The position numbers and the translations under genes are program-made. DNA of 15,285 bases, taken from Bacteroidota bacterium (lineage in GTDB: Bacteria > Bacteroidota > Bacteroidia > B-17B0 > B-17BO). Where the stretch lies: assembly GCA_025356715.1 (NCBI GenBank), contig JANXRU010000194.1, positions 1-15,285 on the forward strand. The letters run 5' to 3'. Below, piece after piece: positions 14,379-15,285 of the stretch. Numbering within the stretch: position 1 is the first letter of the stretch; every line of letters begins with the position of its first letter. The notes beneath the pieces were generated by a model. It ran no database searches. It was not told where the DNA came from and was given only the letters and a program-made list of their open reading frames with translations.

Positions 14379-15285
14379 TTAATCTTCCTCCAAAGGCTTT
14401 ACTATCATATTATCTAAAAACTCTTTTCTATCTAAAAAAGGAGCTAAATCTTCAAGTGGTTTAGATATCATTTTCCCATTAAGCCCCAACATACTTTTTA
14501 CTTTAGGAGCCACTTGTTCATTTGGATCAATCATTACTTCGCAAATAAAAGGTCCGTCACTATCTAATGCTTCCTTAACACCACGAGCTAAATCATCATA
14601 AGTTGATATTCGATTACTAGAAATCCCATATGCGTATGCAATTTTTTGAATATCCGGCAAAGTCAATCCGCTAGATTCATCTGTTGCAACTAATCTTCCT
14701 TCAAAATAATTATTTTGACTAACTTTGATTGATAAATATCCTTGATTATTAAGATAAAAAAATTTAACTGGTAATTTTAATCTTTTAACTGTTTCTAATT
14801 CTTGGATATTTAACTGAAATCCACCATCACCATTTAAACAAATTGTTCGTTTAAATCCACTAGCGATACAAGCACCAATTGTTTGAGGTAATCCAAATCC
14901 CATTGAGCCTAATCCTGGGCTATTTAATACTCTTTGGCCACTTTTAACTCTAAAGCTCTGAGATGTAATATCTGCGCCAGATCCTGAACTGCAAGGCACT
15001 ATTACATCTTTTTCTGTTAGCTGATTTGATATTTCATCTACTAATACATATGTACTTAAATAGTTTTCTATTTTTCTATATTCGGGTAAAACAACTGGAT
15101 ATCTATTTTTCCAATCTTTACATCTCAATGTCCATTCGGTCCAATTTGGTATAGTAATATTTTTTAAATGACTATTTAATTCATTTAAAAAATATGCTGC
15201 GTCAGAAACTATTTTTACATCTACAGTAAATCTAAATTTCAAAAATTCTAACTCATCAATATCTACAATTACTTTTTTAGCTTCT
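14379..15285 (-). CDS. acetolactate-synthase-like TPP-dependent enzyme, C-terminal part (gene runs off right edge)
   Basis: The 301 residues visible are the C-terminal half of a TPP enzyme of the acetolactate synthase family (full length usually 550-600). The frame stays open to the window edge; a TTG at 15242 is not the real start, because the codons before it (reading EAKKVIVDIDELEFLKF) continue the middle domain normally. The TPP/Mg motif is GDGGFQLN (visible residues 152-159), with QELETV, LPVKFFYLNNQGY (172-184) and the preceding LGSMGFGLPQTIGA (126-138). Such enzymes decarboxylate pyruvate and transfer the two-carbon acetyl unit. In polysaccharide loci, relatives such as YerE attach it to a CDP-ketosugar to make a branched sugar. 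True amino-acid biosynthetic acetolactate synthase is less likely here, with sugar genes 5 bp downstream and no ilv neighbour in view. FAD and pyruvate sites lie outside the window. Confidence 0.87.
   Translation of the reverse strand, partial: EAKKVIVDIDELEFLKFRFTVDVKIVSDAAYFLNELNSHLKNITIPNWTEWTLRCKDWKNRYPVVLPEYRKIENYLSTYVLVDEISNQLTEKDVIVPCSSGSGADITSQSFRVKSGQRVLNSPGLGSMGFGLPQTIGACIASGFKRTICLNGDGGFQLNIQELETVKRLKLPVKFFYLNNQGYLSIKVSQNNYFEGRLVATDESSGLTLPDIQKIAYAYGISSNRISTYDDLARGVKEALDSDGPFICEVMIDPNEQVAPKVKSMLGLNGKMISKPLEDLAPFLDRKEFLDNMIVKPLEED

Noticed and set aside
14379..15242. TPP enzyme read as a complete 287-residue protein starting at 15242
   Set aside because: That start is a TTG inside an open frame; the upstream codons continue the family's middle domain to the window edge, so the gene is truncated by the window, not by nature.

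Overview
The window is very AT-rich and reads as a chromosomal surface-polysaccharide locus of a Bacteroidota bacterium, probably Flavobacteriia-like or a close relative. The clues are two kinds of type IX secretion (T9SS) C-terminal sorting domain, a LamG-containing LytS-type kinase paired with a LytTR regulator, SprB-like repeats, and A/T-rich gene starts without Shine-Dalgarno sequences. No tRNA, rRNA, IS element, integrase or CRISPR array was seen.

Layout. (1) 1-974, minus strand: the 5' part of a CDP-glucose 4,6-dehydratase gene (rfbG, cut by the left edge) preceded by a complete glucose-1-phosphate cytidylyltransferase gene (rfbF). (2) 1125-8786, plus strand: a four-gene block. It holds a LamG sensor kinase, its LytTR response regulator (overlapping by one base), and two large secreted proteins that share an ungapped paralogous N-terminal ~300 residues. 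Their C-terminal halves differ: one has a Peptidase_S74 chaperone plus a type A T9SS signal, the other has Ig/SprB-like repeats plus a type B (CHU_C) signal. (3) 8819-15285, minus strand: six tightly packed genes, in transcription order an acetolactate-synthase-like TPP enzyme (cut by the right edge), two tandem FkbM-type methyltransferases, a sugar C-methyltransferase-like protein, an extended SDR epimerase/reductase and a membrane-anchored GT2 glycosyltransferase.

How it fits together. The minus-strand genes look like a pathway for an unusual CDP-linked deoxysugar. RfbF and RfbG make CDP-4-keto-6-deoxyglucose. The TPP enzyme and SDR recall the YerE/YerF pair of CDP-yersiniose synthesis, and the methyltransferases would decorate sugars further. 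The plus-strand block interrupts this sugar cluster. Its most striking feature is a 26-bp element, identical at 25 positions, placed 55 and 51 bp upstream of the two secreted-protein genes. It contains two AAACG steps 9 bp apart that resemble LytTR half-sites, which suggests that the adjacent two-component system controls both proteins. This regulatory link is inferred, not shown.
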